DNA from: JAAYDH01 sp964345825
Lineage (GTDB): Bacteria; Bacillota_I; Bacilli_A; RFN20; CAG-826
Direction of reading: 5' to 3'
Assembly (NCBI GenBank): GCA_964345825.1
Contig: CAYFSI010000001.1
Span: forward strand, 1 to 64,000
DNA: 64,000 nucleotides
A program made the position numbers and the translations under genes. Below, in pieces: positions 32,588 through 41,599 of this stretch. The notes beneath the pieces were generated by a model that searched no databases, was not told the origin of the DNA, and worked only from the letters and a program-made list of their open reading frames with translations. Numbering within the stretch: the stretch's first letter is position 1; each line of letters opens with the position of its first letter.

Positions 32588-33979
32588 ATGGATTCTTACG
32601 ATGTAACCGATTTTGAACTCTATGACGTCGTTGTTAGCGGCGATGAGGAAGAAATATCAAAGCTGAAAAGTATTATTTTAGAAGGTTGGGTAAAGACAAA
32701 TCGAGACAATGGCTCGATTGGTTTTATCGAATTTAATGATGGGACATATTTTAAAAATGTTCAGCTAGTCTATCACAAGGAATGCAAGGATTATAGTCTT
32801 CTCTCGGCTTTAAAAACCGGTGCTGCAATTAAGATAAAAGGCGATGTCTCACTTACTCCGGAAAATAAACAACCATTCGAAGTTGTCATTAATGAATGTG
32901 AATTAGAGGGTGATGTGGCGGATGATTATCCTTTACAAAAGAAGAGACATTCATTCGAATTTTTGCGAGATATCGCTCATATTAGACCTCGGGCGAATAC
33001 CTTTCAAGCTATCTTCCGAGTTCGTAGTGTATTATCAATGGCAATCCATGAGTTCTTCCAAGAACGTGGGTTCATATATGTTCATACCCCATTAATTACC
33101 ACAAATGATGGAGAAGGGGCAGGCAACGTTTTCGATGTTGTCACTCACGATACGAAAGATCCAAACTCATTCTATGGTCAAAAAGTCAATTTGACTGTTA
33201 CTGGACAACTCCATGTTGAACCATTCGCTCTTTCTTTCCGCGATGTTTATACATTTGGACCAGCCTTCAGAGCAGAACATAGCAACACAACACGTCATGC
33301 TAGCGAATTTTGGATGGTTGAGCCAGAAATTGCTTTTGCCGACTTACAAGATGACATGAATCTCATTGAAGACTGTGTGAAATATTGCATTAATTATCTT
33401 CTTGTCTCTTGTCCGGCCGAGATGGAATTTTTTAATTCGATGATTGATAACACTCTATTTGATCGACTCCATCAGGTCATTGAGTCTGAATTTAAAGTGT
33501 TGACTTATACCGAAGGAGTTGAATTATTGAAAAAAGCCGTCAAAGAAGGACAAAAATTCGAAAATAGCAACATCGAATGGGGAATGGATTTACAATCTGA
33601 ACATGAGAGATATTTAACCGAACAAGTCTTCAAAGGCCCACTCTTTCTTATCAACTATCCAAAAGAAATTAAAGCTTTCTATATGCGTCAAAACGATGAT
33701 GGAAAAACTGTTGCTGCGTGCGACTTATTAGTCCCTGCCGTTGGAGAACTCGTTGGAGGATCTCAACGCGAAGAAAGATATGACATCCTGAAAGCAAAAA
33801 TGGATGCGTTAGGCTTAACCAAAGGACTAGAATGGTATCTCGATACTCGCCGTTATGGCGGATGCAAACACGCGGGGTTTGGTCTTGGCTTCGATCGATT
33901 GCTCATGTATGTCACTGGCATGCAAAACATTCGCGATGTTCAGCCTTATCCACGCACATCAAATTCGATTAAGTATTAG
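32588..33979 (+). CDS. asnS: Asparaginyl-tRNA synthetase
   Basis: AsnRS charges tRNA-Asn directly. The 463-residue class IIb enzyme has the N-terminal OB fold, motif 2 (FGPAFRAEHSNTTRHASEFWMVEPE) and motif 3 (GFGLGFDRLLMYVTG). The DxDxD-like extra loop GAGNVFDV and the C-terminal VQPYPRT are typical of AsnRS rather than AspRS. A strong SD (CGGAGGA) and TATAAT-like sequence (near 32558) precede it. With asnS present, GatCAB (41302-44486) is mainly needed for Gln-tRNA. Confidence 0.97.
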   Translation: MDSYDVTDFELYDVVVSGDEEEISKLKSIILEGWVKTNRDNGSIGFIEFNDGTYFKNVQLVYHKECKDYSLLSALKTGAAIKIKGDVSLTPENKQPFEVVINECELEGDVADDYPLQKKRHSFEFLRDIAHIRPRANTFQAIFRVRSVLSMAIHEFFQERGFIYVHTPLITTNDGEGAGNVFDVVTHDTKDPNSFYGQKVNLTVTGQLHVEPFALSFRDVYTFGPAFRAEHSNTTRHASEFWMVEPEIAFADLQDDMNLIEDCVKYCINYLLVSCPAEMEFFNSMIDNTLFDRLHQVIESEFKVLTYTEGVELLKKAVKEGQKFENSNIEWGMDLQSEHERYLTEQVFKGPLFLINYPKEIKAFYMRQNDDGKTVAACDLLVPAVGELVGGSQREERYDILKAKMDALGLTKGLEWYLDTRRYGGCKHAGFGLGFDRLLMYVTGMQNIRDVQPYPRTSNSIKY

Positions 33980-33982
33980 ATT

Positions 33983-34132
33983 ATGGCTAAAAAAGCAAAA
34001 AACGCTCCCGTAACTCAAGAAGAAATTAATCGTCGAATTCGCATGAAGAGACGATTTTTGTGGTTACTGATTATACTTGATGCTTTGTTTGTTGCTTACC
34101 TTGTCTATCAAATTGTAATAATTGTAATTTAA
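33983..34132 (+). CDS. Small membrane protein, 49 residues
   Basis: ATG at 33983 opens 49 codons to TAA (34130-34132), 3 bases after the asnS stop. The first 24 residues are very basic (KKAKN, RRIRMKRR) and the rest is one hydrophobic helix (FLWLLIILDALFVAYLVYQI). The terminator begins within its stop codon, so it ends the asnS unit. There is no clear SD (translation could be coupled to asnS). Similar tiny membrane proteins are common in low-GC Gram-positives; function unknown. Confidence 0.6.
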   Translation: MAKKAKNAPVTQEEINRRIRMKRRFLWLLIILDALFVAYLVYQIVIIVI

Positions 34133-34167
34133 ATAAAAGTCTCGATTATTTCTTGAGACTTTTATTT
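34131..34167. terminator. Bidirectional terminator between asnS unit and the 34146-36402 operon
   Basis: AAATAAAAGTCTC (34131-34143) pairs with GAGACTTTTATTT (34155-34167) over an 11-base loop. The right side lies in the last codons of the minus-strand gene. Confidence 0.88.
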
Positions 34168-34853
34168 TCTTCATTTGTTTTAACTTCGCTATTTAATGGC
34201 GCTTTACCGGCATTTAATGAACTCATTAGCTGTTCATTTTGGTTGAACTTATCAAGGTTCTTATCAAATATTGATTCACCTAGTTTCTTAATTCTCGATG
34301 CGCGTGAAATCAATGATTGAACACACCACAAGTACCACAGTCCTCCGACTGCCATACCTGGAACAAATAGATAACTTCCCCAAGCTGTTAAGACGAATTC
34401 TGGCGAATGAACCAAAACCGGTGGATTGAAAGTAAACGATAGAGTTAGTGGATCTAATATGAACATGCCATCGAAGTTCCATAAGAATAGAACTGTGTTA
34501 AAGCCATCCACTTTATTAAAAACATCGTAACTAAAGTCATGATAAACGAGATTTCTTACCACCAAGATGATCCCTGAAATTAACATGATTATAACTGGGA
34601 TGCGAGCTGCTTTATAGAAAATAATCCAATTCTTTTTGTGAGCGTATTTTGAGAATGTTTTTTTATCGGTAATGACACGCGAATACACAACATCGGAAAC
34701 ACAACTATCAAGTCTTCTTCCTTGCCATTTCATCACTCTGACAATTAGATAGCCAATTGCCCCGACAATAACAAAAATAAGAATAAAAACAAGAAGAAAT
34801 GCGATGAGCAATCTTTTATCTGATTCAGTTAGTTTTAATAAACTTGGTAACAT
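34146..34853 (-). CDS. Hypothetical membrane protein, 235 residues
   Basis: Last gene of a three-gene minus-strand operon. The product has about three hydrophobic segments: near 15-40, 87-107 and 165-190. A basic cytoplasmic-looking loop (VMKWQGRRLDSC) follows the first, and a charged C-terminal tail ends KTNEENKSLKK. The region PVLVHSPEFVLTAWGSYLFVPGMAV is hydrophobic and Pro-rich. I do not recognise a family. It starts 2 bases after the stop of the preceding gene. The last codons overlap the terminator. Confidence 0.65.
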   Translation of the reverse strand: MLPSLLKLTESDKRLLIAFLLVFILIFVIVGAIGYLIVRVMKWQGRRLDSCVSDVVYSRVITDKKTFSKYAHKKNWIIFYKAARIPVIIMLISGIILVVRNLVYHDFSYDVFNKVDGFNTVLFLWNFDGMFILDPLTLSFTFNPPVLVHSPEFVLTAWGSYLFVPGMAVGGLWYLWCVQSLISRASRIKKLGESIFDKNLDKFNQNEQLMSSLNAGKAPLNSEVKTNEENKSLKK

Positions 34854-34855
34854 GA

Positions 34856-35467
34856 TTAAAAATCCTTAAAGTGGATGTCGACGCCACTATCTTTTTCTTT
34901 CTCTTTCCCATCTTCTTGATCATTTAGGTCGTCGAAATGAGTCCTTTTAGGAGAATACTTTCCAATGGGAACACTTTCTTCGGGGATACTATTTGCTTTA
35001 ACAGCGGTTTTCTTTTCATCGGCAGGTTTGATATTTGAAGGTTGAGGTTCATCTATAGTAATTGTTTGGTCATCTTTTTGAATGGAATGTGCTTTTGGAT
35101 TTTCGCTTTCAATGTCGATTCCAAAACAGGCATCTTCAACGGTAGAAGGTTCACTAAGAGGGACAAAATCTGATGTCCTTGGTTCAACAATATTTATTGA
35201 ATCTTCAGTTTGCGGGGCGCCATCTTGCTTGATGACTGGATTTGAACTGGCTGGAATAGCATTTTGAATAATTTGTTTGGCCTTTTTGTCCTCTGGCAAT
35301 TCGATATTCAAAGAACGACCCATAAAAAATAAAACAATAGACTTAAAGAATAAATAAATAAAAGCTATTAGTCCAGCAATGGCATAGCCACTTATGACTA
35401 AAAGAAAAAAGGGCAGTACCAGAAGATACAACAAACCTTTTCCAACACTCTTAAATAAACTTTCCAT
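34856..35467 (-). CDS. Hypothetical membrane-anchored protein with acidic low-complexity tail
   Basis: Second gene of the operon. The 203-residue product has two hydrophobic segments in the first 50 residues (GLLYLLVLPFFLLVISGYAIA and AFIYLFFKSIVLFF). They are followed by about 150 residues rich in Asp, Glu, Pro, Ser and Lys, without predicted structure. This layout suggests a membrane-tethered disordered protein or scaffold. Its start shares one base with the stop of the upstream gene (TAATG). No family recognised. Confidence 0.65.
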   Translation of the reverse strand: MESLFKSVGKGLLYLLVLPFFLLVISGYAIAGLIAFIYLFFKSIVLFFMGRSLNIELPEDKKAKQIIQNAIPASSNPVIKQDGAPQTEDSINIVEPRTSDFVPLSEPSTVEDACFGIDIESENPKAHSIQKDDQTITIDEPQPSNIKPADEKKTAVKANSIPEESVPIGKYSPKRTHFDDLNDQEDGKEKEKDSGVDIHFKDF

Positions 35468-36402
35468 TAGGGTTGCCTATTTTCAATTGTAGCTTTCTTT
35501 GTTTTCATTAACAAATAATTATTTATAAAACCAATAATTGCACAAAAAAGCGGAAATATCTGTGCAACTAGAAGCCCCAATGGCTGGCTTGTAGAGTTAC
35601 TAACTGGGAGGTATAGAAGCGAAAAAATAAACATAGAAAATATTAAAGAAATTAGTAGAGTCACAATAATCCATCTTTTCTTTTCAACTATCAATGAGCC
35701 AATACAATAGAAGCCAAGTAAGAGAGATAAAATCATTCCTGTGTATGATAATTCAGGATATAGGAAAGCTAAAACAACACTTAGGACAATAAAAAACAAA
35801 GTTGCACAAGGGACAATAAGATTGTCTTTCTTTTCAAAACGAGGGTTAATATATAGCTTAGAAATCTCTTCATAAATTATCATAAACGAGATAGCTTGCT
35901 GAACAATGGCAAGAACGCAAATAAAGATATTTTGTACATATTTTAGGTAGGCAAAATTTTGCAAAGAAAATAGTGTTGCAAAATCAGTTACAATATTTCT
36001 TTGATAGATTAGATATATAAGCGGAATAGCAAGGTAAGAAAGCGTAACTTGCGCTAAAACCCCACATAAAATAATGATAATGGGTGAAACGCCTTTCTCT
36101 ATTAGTATTCCGAAAATAAAACCAGAAACAAGCGATGGTATGACATAGAAAATTACATTCCCGATGTCCCAAAAGCTAGCTAATGTGCAGAGAAGAATTG
36201 TGGCAATTGCATAAATCAAAAAGTATTTCTTTTTGCAAAAGTAAGTAACGACTGTGCTAGCCAAAGGAAGGATAAAAATCAAAAGAATAAATAGAACAGG
36301 TATCCAAGCTGAAAGCAAAATAAATATGACATTAATAGCAGCCATTAAAGCCATGTAAGCGATGTTTCCAATCAAGGTCTTTTTCTTTTTGAAAATTGCC
36401 AT
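35467..36402 (-). CDS. Polytopic membrane protein (YybS/DUF2232-like, tentative)
   Basis: First gene of the operon. The 311-residue product has about eight to nine hydrophobic helices with a basic N-terminus (MAIFKKKKTLIGNI). The alternating helix pattern, with charged loops only near residues 190-195 and at the C-terminus, resembles YybS/DUF2232 proteins, or an ECF S-like fold. The match is by topology only. YybS is usually near the gdpP-rplI cluster in Bacillus; here it is about 26 kb away. Function unknown. Confidence 0.6.
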   Translation of the reverse strand: MAIFKKKKTLIGNIAYMALMAAINVIFILLSAWIPVLFILLIFILPLASTVVTYFCKKKYFLIYAIATILLCTLASFWDIGNVIFYVIPSLVSGFIFGILIEKGVSPIIIILCGVLAQVTLSYLAIPLIYLIYQRNIVTDFATLFSLQNFAYLKYVQNIFICVLAIVQQAISFMIIYEEISKLYINPRFEKKDNLIVPCATLFFIVLSVVLAFLYPELSYTGMILSLLLGFYCIGSLIVEKKRWIIVTLLISLIFSMFIFSLLYLPVSNSTSQPLGLLVAQIFPLFCAIIGFINNYLLMKTKKATIENRQP

Positions 36403-36468
36403 TTATTTTATTTTACCATTAAGAAATTGAAATTGTAAAAAAAGGACGAAAAAATACTATATATATTT

Positions 36469-36894
36469 GTGAGAAAAATCATTTTGTTCGCAACGCTTAT
36501 ACTTATTGCCTTTCCATCTTGTCAAAAATCAAAACAAAGAAATAGCGAGTATGACTATGTCGATTTTGATCATTTACAAATTCAGTGGAAGGATCTTTTT
36601 ACTCAAGAAGAAAGCTTTTATTATGTCTATTTTTATAGCGAACAATGTTACTATTGTGAGTCTTTCAAAAGCGACTTTTTTGATTACATTTCCACCTCTA
36701 AAAACATTTTTTTCTTATTGTCCTATCAACCAGAAATCCCAATCAAAAAAGATATTGATATGACAATCGGAGCCGAATCGCTTGATAAAATGTGGTTTGG
36801 AGGGACACCGAGTCTTATCTATTTGGAAAACAATGTTGTTAAAGATAATGTCCTAGGGGTCCAGAATATTTCCTCTTATCTTAAGCTGATTTGA
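36469..36894 (+). CDS. Thioredoxin-like lipoprotein
   Basis: The 141-residue product starts with GTG and carries a lipoprotein signal (RKIILFATLILIAFPSC, lipobox FPSC). After this comes a short thioredoxin-like domain with YFYSEQCYYCESFKSDFF, whose CYYC is the redox pair, and GGTPSLIYLENN, where the Pro after Thr matches the cis-Pro. It would act outside the membrane in thiol exchange of surface proteins. It is compact (about 105 residues) with no obvious second domain. The -10-like TACTAT (36455-36460), with TTGTAA 16 bases upstream, lies close to the start and no SD is seen, so a leaderless mRNA is possible. Confidence 0.8.
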   Translation: MRKIILFATLILIAFPSCQKSKQRNSEYDYVDFDHLQIQWKDLFTQEESFYYVYFYSEQCYYCESFKSDFFDYISTSKNIFFLLSYQPEIPIKKDIDMTIGAESLDKMWFGGTPSLIYLENNVVKDNVLGVQNISSYLKLI

Positions 36895-36922
36895 ATATCC
36901 TTGGGCAATTTCAGGAAATAAA

Positions 36923-36951
36923 TTGAATAACTTGCCATAATGTGATATTAT
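36923..36951 (+). promoter_or_regulatory. Promoter of pcrA-ligA
   Basis: TTGAAT at 36923-36928, 17-base spacer, TATTAT at 36946-36951 with TGA before it (extended -10). The start site near 36958 leaves a leader of only about 9 bases before the pcrA ATG, with no SD. Confidence 0.65.
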
Positions 36952-36966
36952 ATTGCAAAGCAATAT

Positions 36967-39183
36967 ATGAATATACAATCAGAATTAAACGAAATGCAAC
37001 TAAAAGCGGTCGAGACGGATTCACAATATGTCCGAATCATCGCTGGAGCGGGTTCGGGAAAGACTAGAGTCTTAACTTATCGTATCGCCTTTCTTATCTC
37101 GGAATGCAATGTTATGCCTTGGTCGATTTTAGCTATTACATTTACCAATAAGGTTGCTAACGAAATGCGACAAAGAGTCATTAAAATGCTTCCTGAGACG
37201 AACAATGATTTAACAATAAAAACCTTCCATTCATTTGCCGCTCAATTCCTAAGAAGAGAAATTGGTGTTTTAGGTTTTCCTAGCACGTTTTCAATATTAG
37301 ATGAAGAAGACCAAACTAAGCTCATCAAAGATATAGTTGCAAACATGGGATTTAAGAGGGGAGATAAAATTGTTGGGCGAGCAATTGGATACATCTCTAA
37401 AAACAAAATAAAAGAAAAATATCCTGAAGACATAAAAATTGACAAGCCTTCTTTTGAGGATGAAAAGACTTGCCACGAAATCTACTCGATTTATGAAGAT
37501 GAAAAAAATAAAAGTTTCTCTCTCGATTTTGACGATTTATTGCTGCGGACTAATTTTATCTTGGATAGATATCCTGACATTCGTCAAAAATGGCAAAGAA
37601 GATTTAGTCACATTTTAATTGACGAATTCCAGGATACGAATGATGTCGAATATCGAATGATCAAACTTTTGAAAAATTCGAGCACCTCTTTATATGTTGT
37701 CGGTGATCCAGATCAGACCATCTATACATGGCGAGGAGCAAATCAAAATATCATCTTGGATTTAATAAAAGAGTTTTCCGATGTTGAAACTATTGTTTTG
37801 GAAAGAAACTATCGCAGTACGCAAAAAATACTTGATTCGGCAAATAAGCTGATTTCTAATAACAAATTAAGAGTGCCAAAAAATCTATACACTCGGTTGG
37901 AAAAGGGCGAACCTGTTGTTGTTTTTTCTGGTCCTTCTTCAAAGGGTGAAGCTGATTATGTGGCTCGTGAAATTCAAAAGCTTGTTAAAGGCGATAAGCG
38001 TCGCTATTCTGATATCGTTGTTTTATATCGTTCAAACTATGTAACAATGGAATTTGAAGCAGCTTTTGTAAATCGTGGTATTCCCTATAAGATTTATGGT
38101 GGACAAAAGTTTTATCAAAGAAGAGAAATAAAAGATGTTCTCGCTTATTTTAGATTGATAACTAACACTCAAGACAACATTGCTTTTGAAAGAATCATCA
38201 ATGTTCCCTCAAGAGGAATAGGAGATATAACTGTCTCGAAAATTAAAGAAGAAGCCACTAGTGCAAATTTATCCCTTTATGATTTTATAAAGAGTGCTGA
38301 TTTAGATAAAACTGAAGTTCCCGCTAGAGCAGTAATCAAACTCAAATCAATGATTGAATTAATTGATCTTACACGTGAGAAAATTAATGAAAATGACGAA
38401 GTGTTTTCGAAAACCTTAGAAGACATGATTTGGTCTACTGGTTATAAAGATTATTTGCTCAAAGAAGATGACGGCGATGAAAGAATTGAAAACATCAAAG
38501 CTCTCTTCGCTGACATTCGTCACTATTTGAAATCCAATCCTGAATCCACATTTGATGAATATTTACAAAATATCGCTTTATATTCTGCTCAAGATGATGT
38601 CATTGATGGGGATTTTGTGACCATGATGACCGCTCATACCGCGAAAGGACTAGAATATCCAATTGTTTTTGTGGTTAGGTTTAATGATGGTGTTTTCCCA
38701 CATTCTCGCTCAGTTGCTGAATCAGGATATCGAGGGCTTGAAGAGGAAAGAAGATTGGCCTATGTCGCTATGACAAGAGCAAAAGAGAAGTTATATTTGA
38801 CATTCTCTGCTGATTATTCATATGTTTTGGGAGGTCGCTTGTTGCCATCTCAATTCTTAGCGGAATCGGGAAACGATGTAGTTCAAAGCGCCGATACCTA
38901 TAGCCCCTTTAAATCATCGATTAAACAAAAAGAATATCATTTCAATGATGGCCCTAACCTTGATTTTTCTAGTGATGAACCAATCAAACAAGACTTTTCT
39001 AAGAAGACTAATAATATTGAAGATTGGGTGGAAGGCGACACCGTCATTCATAAAACCTTTGGAATTGGAAAAGTTGTCGACGTTGAAGGTGATGGAATAA
39101 TCACTGTATTATTTGAAACTCATGGCAAAAAATCATTAATGGGTAATCACCCATCCATCACTCGAGGAGGACATAAGGCATGA
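36967..39183 (+). CDS. pcrA: ATP-dependent DNA helicase PcrA (UvrD/Rep family)
   Basis: PcrA is an essential 3'-5' SF1A helicase in repair and replication restart in Firmicutes. The 738-residue protein has Walker A AGAGSGKT at 26-33, motif Ia ITFTNKVANEMR, and motif II ILIDEFQDTND. It also has motif III VGDPDQTIYTWRGA, motif V TAHTAKGLEYPIVFV and motif VI YVAMTRAKEKLYLTFS. The C-terminal Tudor-like RNA-polymerase-binding domain is recognisable as GDTVIHKTFGIGKVVDVEGDG. The stop overlaps ligA (ATGA), a pairing common in Firmicutes. Confidence 0.97.
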   Translation: MNIQSELNEMQLKAVETDSQYVRIIAGAGSGKTRVLTYRIAFLISECNVMPWSILAITFTNKVANEMRQRVIKMLPETNNDLTIKTFHSFAAQFLRREIGVLGFPSTFSILDEEDQTKLIKDIVANMGFKRGDKIVGRAIGYISKNKIKEKYPEDIKIDKPSFEDEKTCHEIYSIYEDEKNKSFSLDFDDLLLRTNFILDRYPDIRQKWQRRFSHILIDEFQDTNDVEYRMIKLLKNSSTSLYVVGDPDQTIYTWRGANQNIILDLIKEFSDVETIVLERNYRSTQKILDSANKLISNNKLRVPKNLYTRLEKGEPVVVFSGPSSKGEADYVAREIQKLVKGDKRRYSDIVVLYRSNYVTMEFEAAFVNRGIPYKIYGGQKFYQRREIKDVLAYFRLITNTQDNIAFERIINVPSRGIGDITVSKIKEEATSANLSLYDFIKSADLDKTEVPARAVIKLKSMIELIDLTREKINENDEVFSKTLEDMIWSTGYKDYLLKEDDGDERIENIKALFADIRHYLKSNPESTFDEYLQNIALYSAQDDVIDGDFVTMMTAHTAKGLEYPIVFVVRFNDGVFPHSRSVAESGYRGLEEERRLAYVAMTRAKEKLYLTFSADYSYVLGGRLLPSQFLAESGNDVVQSADTYSPFKSSIKQKEYHFNDGPNLDFSSDEPIKQDFSKKTNNIEDWVEGDTVIHKTFGIGKVVDVEGDGIITVLFETHGKKSLMGNHPSITRGGHKA

Positions 39184-41162
39184 CACAAAAAGAAAGAATC
39201 CAAGAAATCACTAATCTCTTAGAAAAATACAATTACGAATACTATGTTCTAGATAATCCAAGCGTGAGCGATGCTGAGTACGACCGCTTAATGCAGGAAT
39301 TAATCGCTTTGGAAAAAGCGTATCCTGAACTAGCGAGTCTCCTTTCCCCAACTCAAAGAGTTGGTGGGATGGTCCAAGAACAATTCAATAAAGTAATACA
39401 TCAAAGGTCAATGCTCTCTTTAGCCAATGCCTTTAATGAAGACGATCTCCGCGATTTCGATCAGAAAGTTCGTGATGTTGTCGGAATAGATAAAGTCACC
39501 TATATGACTGAAATGAAAATTGATGGTTTAGGTATGTCATTGGTTTATAACAAACAATTAATTTACGCCGCTACCCGCGGAGATGGTGTGGAAGGCGAAG
39601 ACGTCACAGCAAATGTCATCACCATTAAATCGATTCCCACCCACATTAATCTCGATGGTGATTTCGAAGTTCGCGGTGAAGTGTTTATGCCAAAAAAATC
39701 ACTTTTTAAACTTAATGAAGAACGTCAAAAGAATAATGAGCCCTTGTTTGCTAATGCACGTAACGCAGCCGCAGGCAGTATCCGTCAATTGGATAGCAGC
39801 ATCGCGGCCACAAGAGGGTTAGATGCTTTCTGGTATTACTTTGTTAATGCCAAAGATTTTGGAATCCGCTATCATTCCGAAGCTCTGAACATGGTTAGCA
39901 AGCTTGGTTTCAAAACCAATCCGGAACGACGTCTTTGTCAAGGAATTGATGAAGTCATTGATTACATTAAAGAATACGCTCAAAAAAGGAGCTCATTGGA
40001 CTATGACATTGATGGTATTGTTATCAAGGTCGATGATATGTCTTTATACAATAAACTTGGTTATACCGCTAAAACTCCACGTTGGGCCATCGCCTATAAA
40101 TTTCCTCCTGAAGAAGTGATTACGAAATTAACTGATATTATCTACACCGTTGGAAGAACAGGAAAAGTAACGCCAAATGCGGTTCTTGAACCAGTCCGAG
40201 TGGCGGGAAGTACAGTTCAGAGAGCGACACTCCATAATGAAGACTTCATTCTTGAAAAACAATTAATGGTTGGCGACTATGTCGTCTTAAGAAAAGCTGG
40301 AGACGTTATTCCCGAAGTGGTTCGCGTTTTGCTTGAGAAGAGAGACGGAACTCAAACCCCGTACAAAATGATTGAAAATTGCCCGGTTTGTGGCTCTCAA
40401 TTAGTAAAAAAAGATGCGATGCATTTTTGCGTTAATCATTCCTGCGAAGCCCGACAGGTAGAAGGGATTATTCATTTCTCATCTCGTGATGCAATGGATA
40501 TCGATGGTCTCGGTGAAAAAGTCGCAGAGCAATTCTTTAATCAAGGTTTTTTACATTATATAAATGACATTTATGATCTTTTCAATCATCGCGATGAAAT
40601 AATTAATCTTGATGGTTGGCAAGCTAAGTCCATCGATAATTTACTTAAAGCCATCGACATTTCAAAAAACAATTCTTTAGAGAAAGTGCTTTTTGGGCTT
40701 GGAATCAAGGAAATCGGCGCAAAAATGGCCAAGACTTTAGCCAAGAAATTTGAATATATTGATAATCTGATTAAAGCCACCGAAGAAGAACTACTTGAGA
40801 TTCCAGATATTGGTCCAGTTGTTGCTCGTTCTGTTGTCGATTGGTTCTCTAATGAAAATAACTTACAAATCATAAATTCTCTTAAGGAACATGGTCTCAA
40901 TTTTGCCTATCGAGCAAGCAGCACTCAAGCGGCAAATTCGTTCTTTTCAGGTAAAACTATTGTCTTGACTGGAACCCTCTCTTTTATTGGGCGAAAAGAA
41001 GCGACCGAACTGCTGGAAAATCTTGGAGCCAAAGTTACCAGTTCAGTCTCAAAAGCTACTGATGTTGTCATCGCTGGAACTGAAGCTGGATCAAAACTAG
41101 ATAGAGCAAATTCACTAGGAATCACAGTGCTGAGCGAAGATGAATTCAAAACTTTAATTTAA
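39180..41162 (+). CDS. ligA: NAD+-dependent DNA ligase LigA
   Basis: LigA seals nicks in replication and repair. The 660-residue protein has the N-terminal Ia domain (NYEYYVLDNPSVSDAEYDRL) and the adenylation domain with catalytic Lys113 in the KxDG motif (MKIDGLGMSL). An OB fold follows, then the four-Cys zinc site CPVCGSQ...CVNHSCEARQ. The helix-hairpin-helix region and a BRCT domain (FFSGKTIVLTGTLSFIGRKEA) complete the standard architecture. Start overlaps pcrA. No terminator is seen after it; 139 bases separate it from gatC. Confidence 0.97.
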   Translation: MTQKERIQEITNLLEKYNYEYYVLDNPSVSDAEYDRLMQELIALEKAYPELASLLSPTQRVGGMVQEQFNKVIHQRSMLSLANAFNEDDLRDFDQKVRDVVGIDKVTYMTEMKIDGLGMSLVYNKQLIYAATRGDGVEGEDVTANVITIKSIPTHINLDGDFEVRGEVFMPKKSLFKLNEERQKNNEPLFANARNAAAGSIRQLDSSIAATRGLDAFWYYFVNAKDFGIRYHSEALNMVSKLGFKTNPERRLCQGIDEVIDYIKEYAQKRSSLDYDIDGIVIKVDDMSLYNKLGYTAKTPRWAIAYKFPPEEVITKLTDIIYTVGRTGKVTPNAVLEPVRVAGSTVQRATLHNEDFILEKQLMVGDYVVLRKAGDVIPEVVRVLLEKRDGTQTPYKMIENCPVCGSQLVKKDAMHFCVNHSCEARQVEGIIHFSSRDAMDIDGLGEKVAEQFFNQGFLHYINDIYDLFNHRDEIINLDGWQAKSIDNLLKAIDISKNNSLEKVLFGLGIKEIGAKMAKTLAKKFEYIDNLIKATEEELLEIPDIGPVVARSVVDWFSNENNLQIINSLKEHGLNFAYRASSTQAANSFFSGKTIVLTGTLSFIGRKEATELLENLGAKVTSSVSKATDVVIAGTEAGSKLDRANSLGITVLSEDEFKTLI

Positions 41163-41266
41163 TCGTTAAATTGTAATTTTTTACTTTTTTTGCATTACTT
41201 TTTTTCATCATGTGTCGAAAATCATTTTTCTTAGATAAGAAATTGGTAAATAAAAAAATGTCATTA

Positions 41267-41275
41267 TGATACAAT
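41267..41275 (+). promoter_or_regulatory. Extended -10 promoter element upstream of gatCAB
   Basis: TGA TACAAT at 41267-41275 gives a start site near 41282 and a leader of about 20 bases with an AGGA (SD) 10 bases before the gatC ATG. No good -35 is seen, which fits the extended -10 class. The 139-base gap between ligA and gatC holds nothing else I can name. Confidence 0.5.
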
Positions 41276-41301
41276 ACTTCTAATGAAGTAGGATTTTTAT
41301 T

Positions 41302-41598
41302 ATGAAAAATGTAAACATGCCTTTATTAAAACAAGTGGCGAATAACCTAATGTTCGATATGAAAGAAAGCGAGTATCTCACTCTACTTGAAGAGTTTGAT
41401 GTCATCATTCGGCAGATGGAACTAATCTCTGAAATTCCTGGAATTGACGATGTTTCACCGATGACTTTTCCCTTTGATGTAACAACCGATTATCTAAGGG
41501 AAGATATTCCCACGATACCATTGTCTCAAGAAGAAGCGTTGAAAAATGCCGGTCATGTTGTTGATGGCCAAATACGATTACCAAAGGTGGTGGGCTAA
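41302..41598 (+). CDS. gatC: Aspartyl/glutamyl-tRNA amidotransferase subunit C
   Basis: GatC is the small linker subunit that wraps GatA and GatB. The 98-residue protein has the family segment LEEFDVIIRQMELISEIPGIDDVSPMTFP and ends with HVVDGQIRLPKVV, a typical GatC ending. The N-terminal helix starts KNVNMPLLKQVANNLMF. It heads gatC-gatA-gatB, with one base between its stop and the gatA start. Confidence 0.93.
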   Translation: MKNVNMPLLKQVANNLMFDMKESEYLTLLEEFDVIIRQMELISEIPGIDDVSPMTFPFDVTTDYLREDIPTIPLSQEEALKNAGHVVDGQIRLPKVVG

Positions 41599-41599
41599 T

